DNA from: Kitasatospora gansuensis
GTDB lineage: Bacteria; Actinomycetota; Actinomycetes; Streptomycetales; Streptomycetaceae
NCBI RefSeq assembly: GCF_014203705.1
Contig: NZ_JACHJR010000001.1
Coordinates: 7,378,001-7,442,000 of the forward strand
Direction: 5' to 3'
DNA: 64,000 nucleotides
Shown here in pieces: positions 41,521-50,452 of the stretch; the first letter of the stretch is position 1; the number at the start of each line of letters is the position of its first letter. The notes under the pieces were generated by a model, which saw only the letters and a list, made by a program, of their open reading frames with translations, was not told where the DNA came from and searched no databases. A program made the translations under genes and the position numbers.

Positions 41521-41931
41521 TCAGTGCTGACCCTCGGTCAGCCGGGCCAGCACCTCATCCCAGGAGATCCGCCGCCACTCCGATCCCAGCGGCACCGCCC
41601 GGTACGTCGCGGACAGGAAGGCGCGGATGTCCTCGGTCCGGAGCAGCAGCACGGCGCAGGCACCGTCCACCCAGAACTCGATCACCGTCTGCTCCGGGTC
41701 GTACGGCCGGACCCGGACGTCCCCCAACCCCGCCGAGGTCGTGACACCGTCGACCAGCAGCTTCCGGGCGAAGACCCAGGCGACCGAACTGCCCCCGAGG
41801 GCGCACCCCGCGCCGAAGGCCATGCTCACCGCGTAGGGGTCGTCGACCCGGTACTCCAGACAGGCTTCGACCTCGGGCGCTCCGAGGGCGACCAGTGCGG
41901 CCGGCACTCCGTGAGCGATTACCTCGTGCAT
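41521..41931 (-). CDS. SsgA-family sporulation/cell-division regulator
   Basis: A 136-residue SsgA-like protein, a family found only in morphologically complex actinomycetes. Family strings: LEYRVDDPYAVSMAFGAG, VAWVFARKLLVDGV, GDVRVRPYDPEQTVIEFWV and FLSATYRAVPLGSEW. These proteins steer cell-wall synthesis and septum placement during sporulation, SsgB by recruiting FtsZ. ATG 41931 with GGAGG 10 bases upstream. Which SALP it is cannot be decided. It sits 113 bp upstream of the sigma gene in the same direction. Confidence 0.87.
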   Translation of the reverse strand: MHEVIAHGVPAALVALGAPEVEACLEYRVDDPYAVSMAFGAGCALGGSSVAWVFARKLLVDGVTTSAGLGDVRVRPYDPEQTVIEFWVDGACAVLLLRTEDIRAFLSATYRAVPLGSEWRRISWDEVLARLTEGQH

Positions 41932-42087
41932 CGTCGGACTCCTCCGTTGGCGCGAGCAGGTGTGGCACGCGTCTACCCGGAGCCCTCCAACCCATGCCGG
42001 TGAACTTCGGTCAGCTGAATGCACTCAATGGGGTGGATACGCGATTGTACGTTTCGACCTGCGCGCCCCGTCGGGTTAGATGGACGT

Positions 42088-42849
42088 ATGAGCTTATCCG
42101 CCGTTGCCATCGTCATGGCCTGTGTCATTTCGTCGGTCTTCATCCTGGTCGTCATGGTGCGGTACATTCCGCAGCGCTGGCGCGAAGGGTCCGTTCTAAA
42201 GGACGGTATCGAACATTTCTCGACCCTCAACAGGACACTGTTCGCTTTCATCCTGGCCCTCTCGATCGTCTCCGCCGGAGCGAGCCTGAACAGAGCCACC
42301 GACGAGGTCAGCAATGAAGGTGCGAGTCTCGTCAATCTGTACTGGGCGACGCGACCCCTCCCGGTCGCCGCACGCACGGAGATCCGTGAAGCGACCCGCC
42401 GGTACACGACCACGGTGATCGAGGAGGAGTGGCCGGCGATGGCCGCGGGCGGCTCCAGCGCCCGAGCCCAGCAGCTGTACGACGACCTCCGACGGGTCCT
42501 CCAGGACACGACGGGCGAGTCCAAGCAGGAGCAGACCTTCGCGCGGGATTCCCTCGTGGCGCTCCGGGAGGTGGGGGATGCCCGGCGGGCCCGGATGCTC
42601 GCGGTGTCCCAGGAGGTGCCGAATTACCTCTGGATCGGATTGATCCTGTCCGCAATCCTGCTGGTGGCCACCTCCGCGCTCCAGATCCAATCCCTGACCT
42701 GGCCGGGAATCGTCGGTATCGGCGGATTGGCGCTCCTGGTGTCGGGTGTGCTCACCATGCTGTCCGCGATGAACCATCCGTTCGGGGGTGGGATTCACGT
42801 GGAACCCGATGCGCTGAAATTCGCGCTGTCCCGGTTCTCCGTCATCTGA
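42088..42849 (+). CDS. DUF4239 (bestrophin-like) membrane protein with early TTA codon
   Basis: A 253-residue membrane protein. Helix 1 (AIVMACVISSVFILVVMV), helix 2 (LFAFILALSIVSAGASL), a soluble loop (ATRRYTTTVIEEEWPAMAAG), then two C-terminal helices (YLWIGLILSAILLVATSAL, IVGIGGLALLVSGVLTMLSA) fit DUF4239, a distant relative of bestrophin channels. The third codon is TTA, rare in Streptomyces and read by the developmentally controlled bldA tRNA. Base composition is lower in GC than its neighbours. Function unknown. Confidence 0.8.
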   Translation: MSLSAVAIVMACVISSVFILVVMVRYIPQRWREGSVLKDGIEHFSTLNRTLFAFILALSIVSAGASLNRATDEVSNEGASLVNLYWATRPLPVAARTEIREATRRYTTTVIEEEWPAMAAGGSSARAQQLYDDLRRVLQDTTGESKQEQTFARDSLVALREVGDARRARMLAVSQEVPNYLWIGLILSAILLVATSALQIQSLTWPGIVGIGGLALLVSGVLTMLSAMNHPFGGGIHVEPDALKFALSRFSVI

Positions 42850-42924
42850 CACGGATATTCCTGACCGGAATACGGTGCCCGAGTCCCCGCGATTCCCGGC
42901 CGTCCTCCGCCGGGCGACGGTCCG

Positions 42925-43296
42925 TCAGACGGCGGTGTTCGGGACGAGGGTGTTCTCGTTGCGGCGGCCGGCCTCGAAGTCCTCGATGTTGCGGACGGTG
43001 GCGTCGATGACCTGGCCGACCGCGGTGTGGGTGAAGTACGCCTGATGGGATGTCACCAGGACCTGGGGGAAGCTGATCAGCCGGGCCAGTACGTCGTCGC
43101 CGATGCCCGGTCCAGGCGTGCTCGGCCGCGGCGTAGGGGGAGTAGTAGGAGACCCGGGCAACGGTGAGGCCGAGGTCGGCGGCGCGGTGTCGGCGTTCAG
43201 AAAGACAGCCAGGGTGCGCAGTTGGTGGCTGGTCTCGAAGGCGGCGCGCAGCAGCGGCTGTTCGTCGGCCTGGACTCCGTAGGCGATGATCTCCAT
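42925..43296 (-). pseudogene. Decayed duplicate of the 2-hydroxyacid dehydrogenase at 54.4 kb
   Basis: Three pieces of the intact enzyme (54373-55374) remain. The N-terminus (YGVQADEQPLLRAAFETSHQ, start 43296) and C-terminus (FPQVLVTSHQAYFTHTAVGQ to NENTLVP) are in one frame. Between them a third piece (LGLTVARVSYYSPYAAAEHA) is read in another frame. About 200 residues, including the whole NAD-binding motif, are missing, so it cannot be active. The nucleotide match to the intact copy is very high by eye in the C-terminal part. Confidence 0.8.
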
Positions 43297-43617
43297 CGGG
43301 CCTGCGCTCCTCCTGGTCGCGGCATCGAACCTCTCGTACGCCAGCCGCCCGGCGGCTCACGGTCCGTCAGCAACGCGTGGCCTGGGTGCGGGTGTCCTTT
43401 CCACGTTCTCACGCGTGCGGACCGAGTTGGTGCAGCCGCCCGCTTGGTCGGGATGACCTTCATCGAATTGCAGCTCCTGACCAGTGAATGGACATATTTT
43501 GATGATTCGTTATGCACGGTCTCTTCACGCGGTGACATTGCACCGGCCAGGCTTCGTGATGTTTCGCCGGGACACGCGACCGCGCGCCCGGTTCCATCCG
43601 GGGAGGAACACCACACC
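43297..43617. other. 321-bp gap before the beta-propeller gene
   Basis: No gene seen. A relatively AT-rich patch around 43450-43540 (GAATGGACATATTTTGATGATTC) is the most likely promoter region for the secreted protein starting at 43618. Confidence 0.4.
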
Positions 43618-46305
43618 GTGGCCAACAGGCAACGACGACGGCTGCTCGCCTGCGCCGTCACTCTCACCGCACTCGGACTGACCACCACTCAGGCCATCGC
43701 GGCCCCCGCACCCGCACCGCAGCCCTGGCAGGCCCGCCACCTCAAGGACGTCGGCCGCCGGCACGCCCAGAAGCTCGCCGCCGGCAGCAAGGTCAACCCG
43801 CTCTTCGCCGCGACGGCGGCCGACGGCGGTGAGGAGGACGAGGCCGAGAACTCCGCCGAAGCCACCGAGCAGTTCACCGAGGCCCGCACCGCCCCCGGCG
43901 TCGTCGCGCCCGGTGCGTACGGCGCCGCCTGGGCGCAGCTTCAGTCGATGCCGCACACCTCCGGCTCCTGGGACCACGTCACCAACAAGCCCTACAACTC
44001 CGACGACCCGCGCTACCGCGATATCGACTCCAACTCGAGCGGCGGCTCGGGCTACGTCACCGGCCGGATCACGGGCATAGCCGCCGACGACGACGGCTAC
44101 GTCTATGCGGGCGGCGCCAACGGCGGCGTGTTCCGGTCCCGCACCGGCGGCGGTCACTGGCAGTCCATATCCGACAAGCTGCCCTCGCTGTCCACCGGCG
44201 CGCTCGGCCTCGACGGAGGCGGTCGTCTCTGGTACGCCACCGGCGAGTCCAACACCGGCGCCACCAGCTACGTCGGCACCGGCGTGTACGTCCTCGCCGA
44301 CCCGAAGCGCGGCGAGTTCCAGCCCGGCGGCCGGGTCGGCGGTGCGGAACTCGAGTCCACCACCATCCACGCCCTGCGCTTCGCCGACGACAGGGTGTGG
44401 GCGGCCACCAGCCGAGGCGTGTGGAGCCACTCCACTACGACGCTGTCCGGCCCGTGGACGCTGGAGTTCGCGCCGAACCCCAGCCACCTGCCCGGCGGAG
44501 CCGACGCGAAGGCACCGAACGCCCCGTACAAGAACATCGCCAACGACATCGCCATCGACCCCAAGGACCCATCGAAGGTGGTCCTCGCCGTCGGGTGGCG
44601 CGGCGGCGACACCTACAACGGCTTCTACGCCAAGGCCGCGGACGGCACCTGGCAGCGGGTCACCTCGCTCGGTGACCTGCCGACCGGCGCCGGGGATGTC
44701 GGCAACGTGACCTTCGCCCGCTCGAAGGACGGCTCCCGCTACTACGCGATCGACCAGTCTCCGACCAGGACGGCCACCGACCCGGACAGCGGACTGCAGG
44801 GCATCTACGTCTCCAAGTCCGGTGACCCGCTGGGCCCGTGGACGCTCATCGCGGACAAGGACAAGCTGAAGAACTCCGGCTCCGCCCTGCAGGACGCGGG
44901 CTACCAGCCGGGCATCCAGTCCTGGTACAACCAGTTCCTCCAAGTCGACCCGAACAACGCCGACCACCTCTATGCCGGGCTGGAGGAGGTGCTCGAGACC
45001 AAGAACGGCGGCACCGGCTGGACCGTCCCCGGTCCGTACTGGAACTTCGGCTTCCCGTGCTGGTCCATCGACCCCGCCAAGCAGACCGGCGACTGCGCGT
45101 CGACCACTCACTCCGACCAGCACGCCGTCGCCATCGGCAGCTACCACGGCCAGAGCTTCGTGTTCGCAGGCAACGACGGCGGCATTTACCGCCGCCCGGT
45201 CAACGGCACGGCCGACGCCTCCGGCCACGCCACCGACTGGACCTCCCTCAACGACGGCACCATCGACACCCTCCAGTACTACTCGGTGGGCATCGGCAAG
45301 GACCCGGCCGACCGCTCCGGCCGCGGCGTCATCGTCACCGGCGGCCTCCAGGACAACGGCCAGTCCATCCTGCGCGCCCACGACAAGGTGATGGGCTCCA
45401 ACTTCGGCGGCGACGGCGCGGACACCATCGTCGACCCCGGCAACGGCTGCAACATCGCCGAGGAGTACGTCTACCTCGCCATCCAGATCACCCAGAACTG
45501 CGCCGTCAACAACGGGGACTGGACCACCGACCCGGCCAAGGCCACCTCCTACTCCGTCGCCCCGGTGGACAACGAGACCGGCGAGGCCCGGTTCATCGCC
45601 CCGATCACCGCCGACACCAAGGACATCAACACCTGGATCGCCGGCGGCCGCCACGTCTGGGTCCAGAACAAGGGCTTCGCGATCCGCAGCGGCGAGGAGT
45701 GGACCGCCGCGTACGACCTCGGCGCCGGCCACGTCGCCACCGCCGTCGCCTCCTCCGGTGGCACGGTCTACGCCGGTTGGTGCGGGCCCTGCAACAACCA
45801 GGGCTTCACCCGTGGCATCGCCACCGGCAAGGCCGACGGCACCGGCTGGCACCAGCTGAACCTGCCCGTCGACGGCACCCTGCCCAACCGGTACATCTCC
45901 TCCTTCGCGGTCGACCCGGCCGACGGCCAGCACGTCTACGTCTCCTTCAGCGGCTTCTCCCGCACGTGGACGGAGGGCCCGGGCGCGGGCGTCGGCCACG
46001 TCTTTGAGAGCCGTGACGGCGGCGCGAGCTGGACGGACCTCTCCGGTAACCTGCCCGACGTCCCGGCCGACTCGATCCGCGCCCTGCCGAACGGCGCACT
46101 CGCCCTCGGCACCGACCTGGCCGCCTTCCACCGCGCGCCCGGCGCCAAGGACTGGAAGGTCCTCGGCACCGGCCTGCCCACCACCACGGTGATGCAGCTC
46201 AGGACCGGCCCCGACGGCAACCTTTACGCCGCCACGCATGGCCGCGGCATCTGGTCCTTCGACCTGAGCCGCCTCGGCCACGGCCACCGCGACGACGAGG
46301 ACTGA
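43618..46305 (+). CDS. Large secreted beta-propeller protein (sialidase/VPS10/GH74-like fold)
   Basis: An 895-residue exported protein. Signal peptide LLACAVTLTALGLTTTQAIA, cleaved near AIA-A. The mature part is rich in Asp-box-like and propeller blades (GGVFRSRTGGGHWQSI, VFESRDGGASWTDL, NLYAATHGRGIWSFDL), like GH74 xyloglucanases and sortilin-type propellers. Four Cys in pairs (FPCWSIDPAKQTGDCAS, WCGPCNNQ) may form disulfides. GTG 43618 with GGGGAGGAA about 11 bases upstream. Catalytic Asp residues of GH74 could not be assigned with confidence, so enzyme, binding or adhesion roles are all possible. Confidence 0.75.
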   Translation: MANRQRRRLLACAVTLTALGLTTTQAIAAPAPAPQPWQARHLKDVGRRHAQKLAAGSKVNPLFAATAADGGEEDEAENSAEATEQFTEARTAPGVVAPGAYGAAWAQLQSMPHTSGSWDHVTNKPYNSDDPRYRDIDSNSSGGSGYVTGRITGIAADDDGYVYAGGANGGVFRSRTGGGHWQSISDKLPSLSTGALGLDGGGRLWYATGESNTGATSYVGTGVYVLADPKRGEFQPGGRVGGAELESTTIHALRFADDRVWAATSRGVWSHSTTTLSGPWTLEFAPNPSHLPGGADAKAPNAPYKNIANDIAIDPKDPSKVVLAVGWRGGDTYNGFYAKAADGTWQRVTSLGDLPTGAGDVGNVTFARSKDGSRYYAIDQSPTRTATDPDSGLQGIYVSKSGDPLGPWTLIADKDKLKNSGSALQDAGYQPGIQSWYNQFLQVDPNNADHLYAGLEEVLETKNGGTGWTVPGPYWNFGFPCWSIDPAKQTGDCASTTHSDQHAVAIGSYHGQSFVFAGNDGGIYRRPVNGTADASGHATDWTSLNDGTIDTLQYYSVGIGKDPADRSGRGVIVTGGLQDNGQSILRAHDKVMGSNFGGDGADTIVDPGNGCNIAEEYVYLAIQITQNCAVNNGDWTTDPAKATSYSVAPVDNETGEARFIAPITADTKDINTWIAGGRHVWVQNKGFAIRSGEEWTAAYDLGAGHVATAVASSGGTVYAGWCGPCNNQGFTRGIATGKADGTGWHQLNLPVDGTLPNRYISSFAVDPADGQHVYVSFSGFSRTWTEGPGAGVGHVFESRDGGASWTDLSGNLPDVPADSIRALPNGALALGTDLAAFHRAPGAKDWKVLGTGLPTTTVMQLRTGPDGNLYAATHGRGIWSFDLSRLGHGHRDDED

Positions 46306-46742
46306 CCAAGCCCCGACGCCAGACCGTCGGTGTCCGGTCCGCTCGGACGAGCGGACCGGACACCGACGGCGGGCGATATCCCGGCCCGCCGCCCACCTGG
46401 ATCCGGGAGCGCCGACCCGGGTGCAACGGCCTGCCACTCGACCCGTACTCCACAGCCCGGCCCTCCTGCCCCACCGGCGACCCCCTGTCGACCTGCAGCA
46501 CCGCTCCACCACCCCGCCGCTTCACCCGGCCGGCTAGCAGAGATGGTCCGCTGACCGGCCGCTGGCGGCCCGGTCCGTGACGACCGGGAGGGTGAGTGCC
46601 GGCTGCTCGCATAGCTGGAACGGGCACGGGCCCTGGTGTCCGGGCGCGGACGGAGGCACGCTGGTAGGGCGGGCCTGTCAGCGGGCCGGAGTCGATCCAG
46701 TGGACAGTGCCCGCGGGTGCGGGCCGTGCGAAGGGAGTCACG
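46306..46742. other. 437-bp gap with terminator
   Basis: Apart from the perfect hairpin at 46324-46369 nothing gene-like is seen. The last 80 bp should hold the promoter of the PRC-barrel gene at 46743. Confidence 0.4.
46324..46369. terminator. Perfect 22-bp hairpin after the beta-propeller gene
   Basis: CCGTCGGTGTCCGGTCCGCT and following CG pair without mismatch to 46348-46369 with a minimal loop, 19 bp past the stop at 46305. Confidence 0.85.
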
Positions 46743-47075
46743 GTGATCGCGGTAGGGGACATCCGTGAGTGGCGCACCCACGACGTCGTGGACGCAGGCG
46801 GTCACAAGATCGGCACGCTGGAAGCGATCTACGTGGACACCAGCGCGGACGAACCGGCGATGGCGACCGTCCAGATCGGCCTGCCCACCCGCCACCGCCT
46901 GGTCTTCGTCCCCCTCGACGGCGCGACCGTCGGACCCGGTTACGTCAAGGTCGTCTACGACAAGCCGCTCACTGACGACCTCCTGCCCGCAGAGGACGAG
47001 GAAGCGATCCTCCGCCACTACGGCCTGACCTACCAGCCGGGCACCGCCGGGGAGCGCCAACTCGCCCGCGGCTGA
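46743..47075 (+). CDS. PRC-barrel domain protein
   Basis: A 110-residue single PRC-barrel (DVVDAGGHKIGTLEAIYVDT, MATVQIGLPTRHRLVFVPLD, YVKVVYDKPLTDDLLPAEDE). GTG 46743 with GAAGGGAG 5 bases upstream. Second PRC-barrel gene of the window; followed after 30 bp by a tiny membrane protein in the same direction, so probably one operon. General-stress role inferred. Confidence 0.82.
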   Translation: MIAVGDIREWRTHDVVDAGGHKIGTLEAIYVDTSADEPAMATVQIGLPTRHRLVFVPLDGATVGPGYVKVVYDKPLTDDLLPAEDEEAILRHYGLTYQPGTAGERQLARG

Positions 47076-47105
47076 ACACACCCCGCCCCGTGAAGGAGGC
47101 GCGCG

Positions 47106-47270
47106 ATGGTCCTCTTCCTCCTGATCGTCATCGTCGCAATCGTGCTCGGCATCGTCGGTGTCGTAGTCCACGGAATGCTCTACCTGCTCGCCATCGGCGT
47201 CCTGCTGGTCATCGCAGACGTGGTCTACCTCATGGTTCGCTCGGCCAGGAACCGGCGCCCCCTGCGCTGA
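47106..47270 (+). CDS. Tiny hydrophobic membrane protein
   Basis: A 54-residue protein with two closely spaced hydrophobic helices (LFLLIVIVAIVLGIVGVVVH and YLLAIGVLLVIADVVYLM) and a basic tail RSARNRRPLR that should stay inside. ATG 47106 with AAGGAGG 7 bases upstream, 30 bp behind the PRC-barrel gene. Such mini-membrane proteins accompany stress operons in Streptomyces; function unknown. Confidence 0.75.
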   Translation: MVLFLLIVIVAIVLGIVGVVVHGMLYLLAIGVLLVIADVVYLMVRSARNRRPLR

Positions 47271-47583
47271 CCCGTCCCTGTCAGCTGGCGAACCGACCCC
47301 TCAAGGCGAGTTTTCGGCCTGCACGGTCGGATTGGCGGCCGCCGAAGCGAACCCGGACTGGTGCGACCTGGGTCGGCGCAGCCCTGTTCGCCCTGATCTG
47401 CTGCTGCTCCTGATCTTCATCCTGGAGAACACCCAGCAGCCGCGACCTGGAGTGACGTGCGCGGCGAAGCCGGGAACGCCGGCATCCGCCGCCGAGATCC
47501 GGGCAGCAGCCCCCTGTCCTCCCCGCGCGGCGTCTGTCATGGACATACCGGCTGGTCGGCGCGACAGTGGAGGGGAGTCTTCA
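47271..47583. other. 313-bp gap
   Basis: No gene or hairpin of note. The GGAGGGGAG before 47584 is the ribosome binding site of the next small gene; the promoter must lie within this gap or the small gene is reached by read-through. Confidence 0.4.
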
Positions 47584-47751
47584 ATGGAGGTCGTCGTGAT
47601 CGTCCTCGGAGTCATCCTCCTCGTCATCGGTTTCCTCGCCGGCATATCCATCCTGTGGACCATCGGCATAGCCCTCGTCGTCATCGGACTCGTCCTGTGG
47701 GTCCTGGGCGCGGTAGGCCACCAGGTCGGAGGGCGCAAGCACTACTGGTGA
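47584..47751 (+). CDS. DUF6131-like mini membrane protein
   Basis: A 55-residue protein with two helices (VVVIVLGVILLVIGFLAGIS and LWTIGIALVVIGLVLWVLGA) and a conserved C-terminus GHQVGGRKHYW, matching the small DUF6131 family. ATG 47584 with GGAGGGGAG 8 bases upstream. Found in many Streptomyces genomes beside stress genes; function unknown. Confidence 0.8.
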   Translation: MEVVVIVLGVILLVIGFLAGISILWTIGIALVVIGLVLWVLGAVGHQVGGRKHYW

Positions 47752-48079
47752 CAGCCCACTCCTGCGGTGCTGTCGGACATGGCTCTGCCTGTTCTCGGAT
47801 CCCGGGCGGGCGCCGGGGGTCTCCAAATCTCCGTGACGCCTGCGGCGTAAGACATCCAGGCACCTCAGCCGGGTCCCTACCCGTTGCGGCAGACCCTCTC
47901 GGGGTAATGGGCGTGCGGGAGTGGCACCACCGACCGCTTGGGACCTTGTAGGGGTCTGCCGCTGCCGGATCGACCCCTGAGCTCCGAACGGCGCTGGCAA
48001 GCTGCGGCCGTCAAGGCGCCGACTCACCGCCCCGGACCTCTGTGTAAGCGGGGACCGGGGCGGCCTTTTCCCGGAGCCA
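47752..48079. other. 328-bp gap with terminator
   Basis: Convergent intergenic region. Only the hairpin at 48027-48068 stands out; no ORF with coding character. Confidence 0.4.
48027..48068 (+). terminator. Rho-independent terminator
   Basis: CCGCCCCGG pairs with CCGGGGCGG and is followed by CCTTTT, the clearest T-tract terminator in the window. It serves transcripts coming from the left and, as a hairpin, the convergent hemerythrin gene. Confidence 0.8.
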
Positions 48080-48553
48080 TTACTCTCGCGCGCTGGGGAC
48101 CTTGAGCGGATCGCGCGGGGCTTCGCCCCTGGCCGCTTGCATCTGCTCGCCGAGTTCGGTGAGGCGGTTGCGGCCCATGGCCTTGTGGACCTCGGGGAAC
48201 CAGTCCTTCTCCTCCTCCTCGACGTGGTGGCGGACGTTCTCCATCAGCACCGTCATCTTGGCGTCGAACCGCTCGTCCCTCGGGTCGAGCCCGGCGAGTT
48301 CGGACAGCATCCACAGCACCACGTGGTGCTCCTCGACGCTCTCCAGCACGTGGTCCTTGGTGTCGGGGGCGGCCTCGCGTGCGGCCGGGTAGAAGACCTT
48401 CTCTTCGATCCAGGTGTGCACGGTGAGTTCCTCGATCACCTTGTCGGCGATGTCCCGCTTGTGCTTGTGCGCGCCTGCGCCGGCCTTCTCGAACTCCTTG
48501 AACAGCTTCTCGACGGTCTTGTGGTCGTCCTTCAGCAGCACGATGGCATCCAT
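48080..48553 (-). CDS. Hemerythrin HHE-domain protein
   Basis: A 157-residue four-helix protein. Iron ligands are visible in LLKDDHKTVEKLFKEFE, ELTVHTWIEEKVFYPAAREA, VEEHHVVLWMLSEL and ENVRHHVEEEEKDWFPEVHK (HxxxE type). HHE proteins bind a di-iron centre and sense or detoxify oxygen, NO or peroxide. ATG 48553 with GGAAGG 6 bases upstream. Its neighbours (flavodoxin-like protein, PRC-barrel, SigB type) fit a redox-stress setting. Confidence 0.9.
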   Translation of the reverse strand: MDAIVLLKDDHKTVEKLFKEFEKAGAGAHKHKRDIADKVIEELTVHTWIEEKVFYPAAREAAPDTKDHVLESVEEHHVVLWMLSELAGLDPRDERFDAKMTVLMENVRHHVEEEEKDWFPEVHKAMGRNRLTELGEQMQAARGEAPRDPLKVPSARE

Positions 48554-48593
48554 CGGGGCCCTTCCGGTTGTGGTGAGAGGGGGACAGGCGGGG

Positions 48594-49199
48594 TCAGGTG
48601 GCGGGGATGGGCCAGGGGCGGCCGGTGAGCGCGGACGCGAGGTGGTGCAGGTTCGCGGCCATCGTGCGGCCGGTCCTGTGGGCCCACTCGTGGCCGCGCT
48701 TCTCGTCCAGGTAGTCCGGGCCCGGGCCGGGGCCCAGGTGCCAGTACGTCCAAGCCTGCGCGGGGATGGTGTAGCCGATGTCGACCAGGCCGCCGCAGAC
48801 TTCACTGATGACGTGGTGGGCGCCGTCCTCGTTGCCCGTGACCACCACCCCGGCCACCCGGCCGTACGCCACGGGCCGGCCGCCGTCGTCGGTCTCGGAG
48901 ATCATCGCGTCCATCCGTTCCAGCACCCGTTGTGTCACCGAGGACGGGCGGCCCACCCAGGTCGGGGTGGCGACGATCAGGATGTCGGCGGTCAGTAGCT
49001 TCTCGTGGAGTCCGGGCCACTCGTCCCCTTCGCCTTGGTCGGTCTTCACACCGGGCAGCAGATTGAGGTCGACCGCGCGCACGGTGGCGACCTCGACCCC
49101 GCGCGCGGTCAGCTCCGCACCCACCACGGACGCCAGCGCCTCTGTGTTGGACGGCTCGGGGGACGGCTTCAGAGTGCAGTTGATGATGAGAGCTCGCAT
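48594..49199 (-). CDS. Flavodoxin-like NAD(P)H-dependent FMN reductase
   Basis: A 201-residue flavoprotein. The FMN phosphate loop is INCTLKPSPEPSNTEALASV, then ADILIVATPTWVGRPSSVTQ and GVVVTGNEDGAHHVISEV complete the flavodoxin-like fold of the NADPH-dependent FMN reductase/WrbA type. ATG 49199. It lies upstream of the hemerythrin gene in the same direction with a 40-bp gap, so the two are probably one operon in which the flavoprotein could reduce the di-iron protein (inference). Confidence 0.85.
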   Translation of the reverse strand: MRALIINCTLKPSPEPSNTEALASVVGAELTARGVEVATVRAVDLNLLPGVKTDQGEGDEWPGLHEKLLTADILIVATPTWVGRPSSVTQRVLERMDAMISETDDGGRPVAYGRVAGVVVTGNEDGAHHVISEVCGGLVDIGYTIPAQAWTYWHLGPGPGPDYLDEKRGHEWAHRTGRTMAANLHHLASALTGRPWPIPAT

Positions 49200-49518
49200 A
49201 CGGGTCCGGCTACCCCGTGAGCCGAGGAATCCACACAGAGACGCGGAACCTTGTCCCAACGGCCCCGCCGTTCCTCCCGGTAGGCCCGGTGGCGGGAGGG
49301 TCCGGCCGCACTGGCGTGGCCGGACCTGTCGTCGTGGAAGGCGAGGACGACGGGGGATGGGCATCTCGGCGGGCTGGACATGCGGACAACCTGCCCGGCC
49401 TGGGCGGCGTCGCCGGCTCCGACGAACCACCGGCTACTCCGATTGGCCCCGCTCAAGCGGGGCAGGCGCCCGGTGCGGGAGCGGAGAGTGCGCTCCCGGA
49501 GCGTCCCGAGGAGGATCA
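49200..49518. other. 319-bp divergent promoter region
   Basis: Gap between the divergent flavodoxin-like and SRPBCC genes. No gene, clear operator or hairpin was found; both promoters must lie here. Confidence 0.4.
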
Positions 49519-49977
49519 GTGAGCAAGGTCAAGGAATCGATCGACGTCGACGTCCCGCTGCACACCGCCTACAACCAGTGGACGCAGTTCGAGGAGTTCC
49601 CGAAGTTCATGGAAGGCGTCGAGGAGGTCCGCCAGATCGACGACCGCCACACCCGCTGGCGCACCAGCATCGCCGGCGCGGAGCGCGAGTTCGACGCCGA
49701 GATCGTGGACCAACTGGCGGACGAGCGGGTGTCCTGGCGGACGGTGGGCGGCGAGGTCCAGCAGATGGGCACCGTCACCTTCCATCCCATCGACGCCGAC
49801 CGCACCAGGGTCAGCCTCGCCATGGACTTCCAGCCGCACGGCATGGCGGAGAAGGTCGGCGACATGCTCGGCATCCTCGACCGCCGCGTCAAGGGCGACC
49901 TCAAGCGCTTCAAGGGCTTCATCGAGGAACGCGGCCAGGAGAGCGGCGGCTGGCGGGGCCGGATTCACCCCGCCTGA
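49519..49977 (+). CDS. SRPBCC-fold (polyketide cyclase/CoxG-like) protein
   Basis: A 152-residue START-like protein with the strings DVDVPLHTAYNQWTQFEEFP, FMEGVEEVRQIDDRHTRW, FDAEIVDQLADERVSWR and TRVSLAMDFQPHG, common in Streptomyces stress loci. GTG 49519 with GAGGAGG 5 bases upstream. The fold makes a deep hydrophobic pocket for lipids or aromatic ligands; the ligand is unknown. Confidence 0.85.
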   Translation: MSKVKESIDVDVPLHTAYNQWTQFEEFPKFMEGVEEVRQIDDRHTRWRTSIAGAEREFDAEIVDQLADERVSWRTVGGEVQQMGTVTFHPIDADRTRVSLAMDFQPHGMAEKVGDMLGILDRRVKGDLKRFKGFIEERGQESGGWRGRIHPA

Positions 49978-50452
49978 CCGAGCACGCGACCAGCGGTCGA
50001 GGCCGGACGGCACCGACCAGGCGGAGGGGGAGCGCCATGCACAGCAGGTCATCGACCACCTGTACGAGGGGGAGCAGTTGCTCAACCAGTCGCTGAACCG
50101 GCGCGAGGCAGCGGCGCTCGGCGTGGACGCGATTACCCCAACAACGACTGACGCGGCAGCCCGGCCTCGCTGGCGGTGCGGTCCGAACGGCTCAGTCCGG
50201 CGCGCCCATCCCCGCGGGCCAGCCGGTCGGCGCCCGCGCCCACCTGGCCGCCGGGTTCGCTGTCTTCAACACCGGCCTGTGGAACCCCGACCCGCTCCAC
50301 CCGAGCAGGCCGCTGCGCATCCGACTGCTGGACGGCACCACCGCCGACACCGGCCGGGCCAAGATCGGCGTCGTCTCAGAGACATCGTTCCGATTCGTGT
50401 GTCAGGTCGATTTGATCACCTGAAGGGGCTGACGCCCACCAGGGCGCAGCCG
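49978..50452. other. 475-bp gap with decayed coding fragment
   Basis: The plus strand holds an open frame without a good start, ending at TGA 50421-50423, that reads protein-like sequence (GARAHLAAGFAVFNTGLWNP, LRIRLLDGTTADTGRAKIGV, SETSFRFVCQVDLIT). It is probably the 3' part of a broken gene of unknown family. The first 120 bp hold a second short fragment in another frame (VIDHLYEGEQLLNQSLNRRE). No functional gene is claimed. Confidence 0.45.

Noticed and set aside
43525..46512. Very long minus-strand ORF opposite the beta-propeller gene
   Set aside because: Val/Gly/Ala-rich mirror translation; the plus-strand frame has a signal peptide and propeller repeats.
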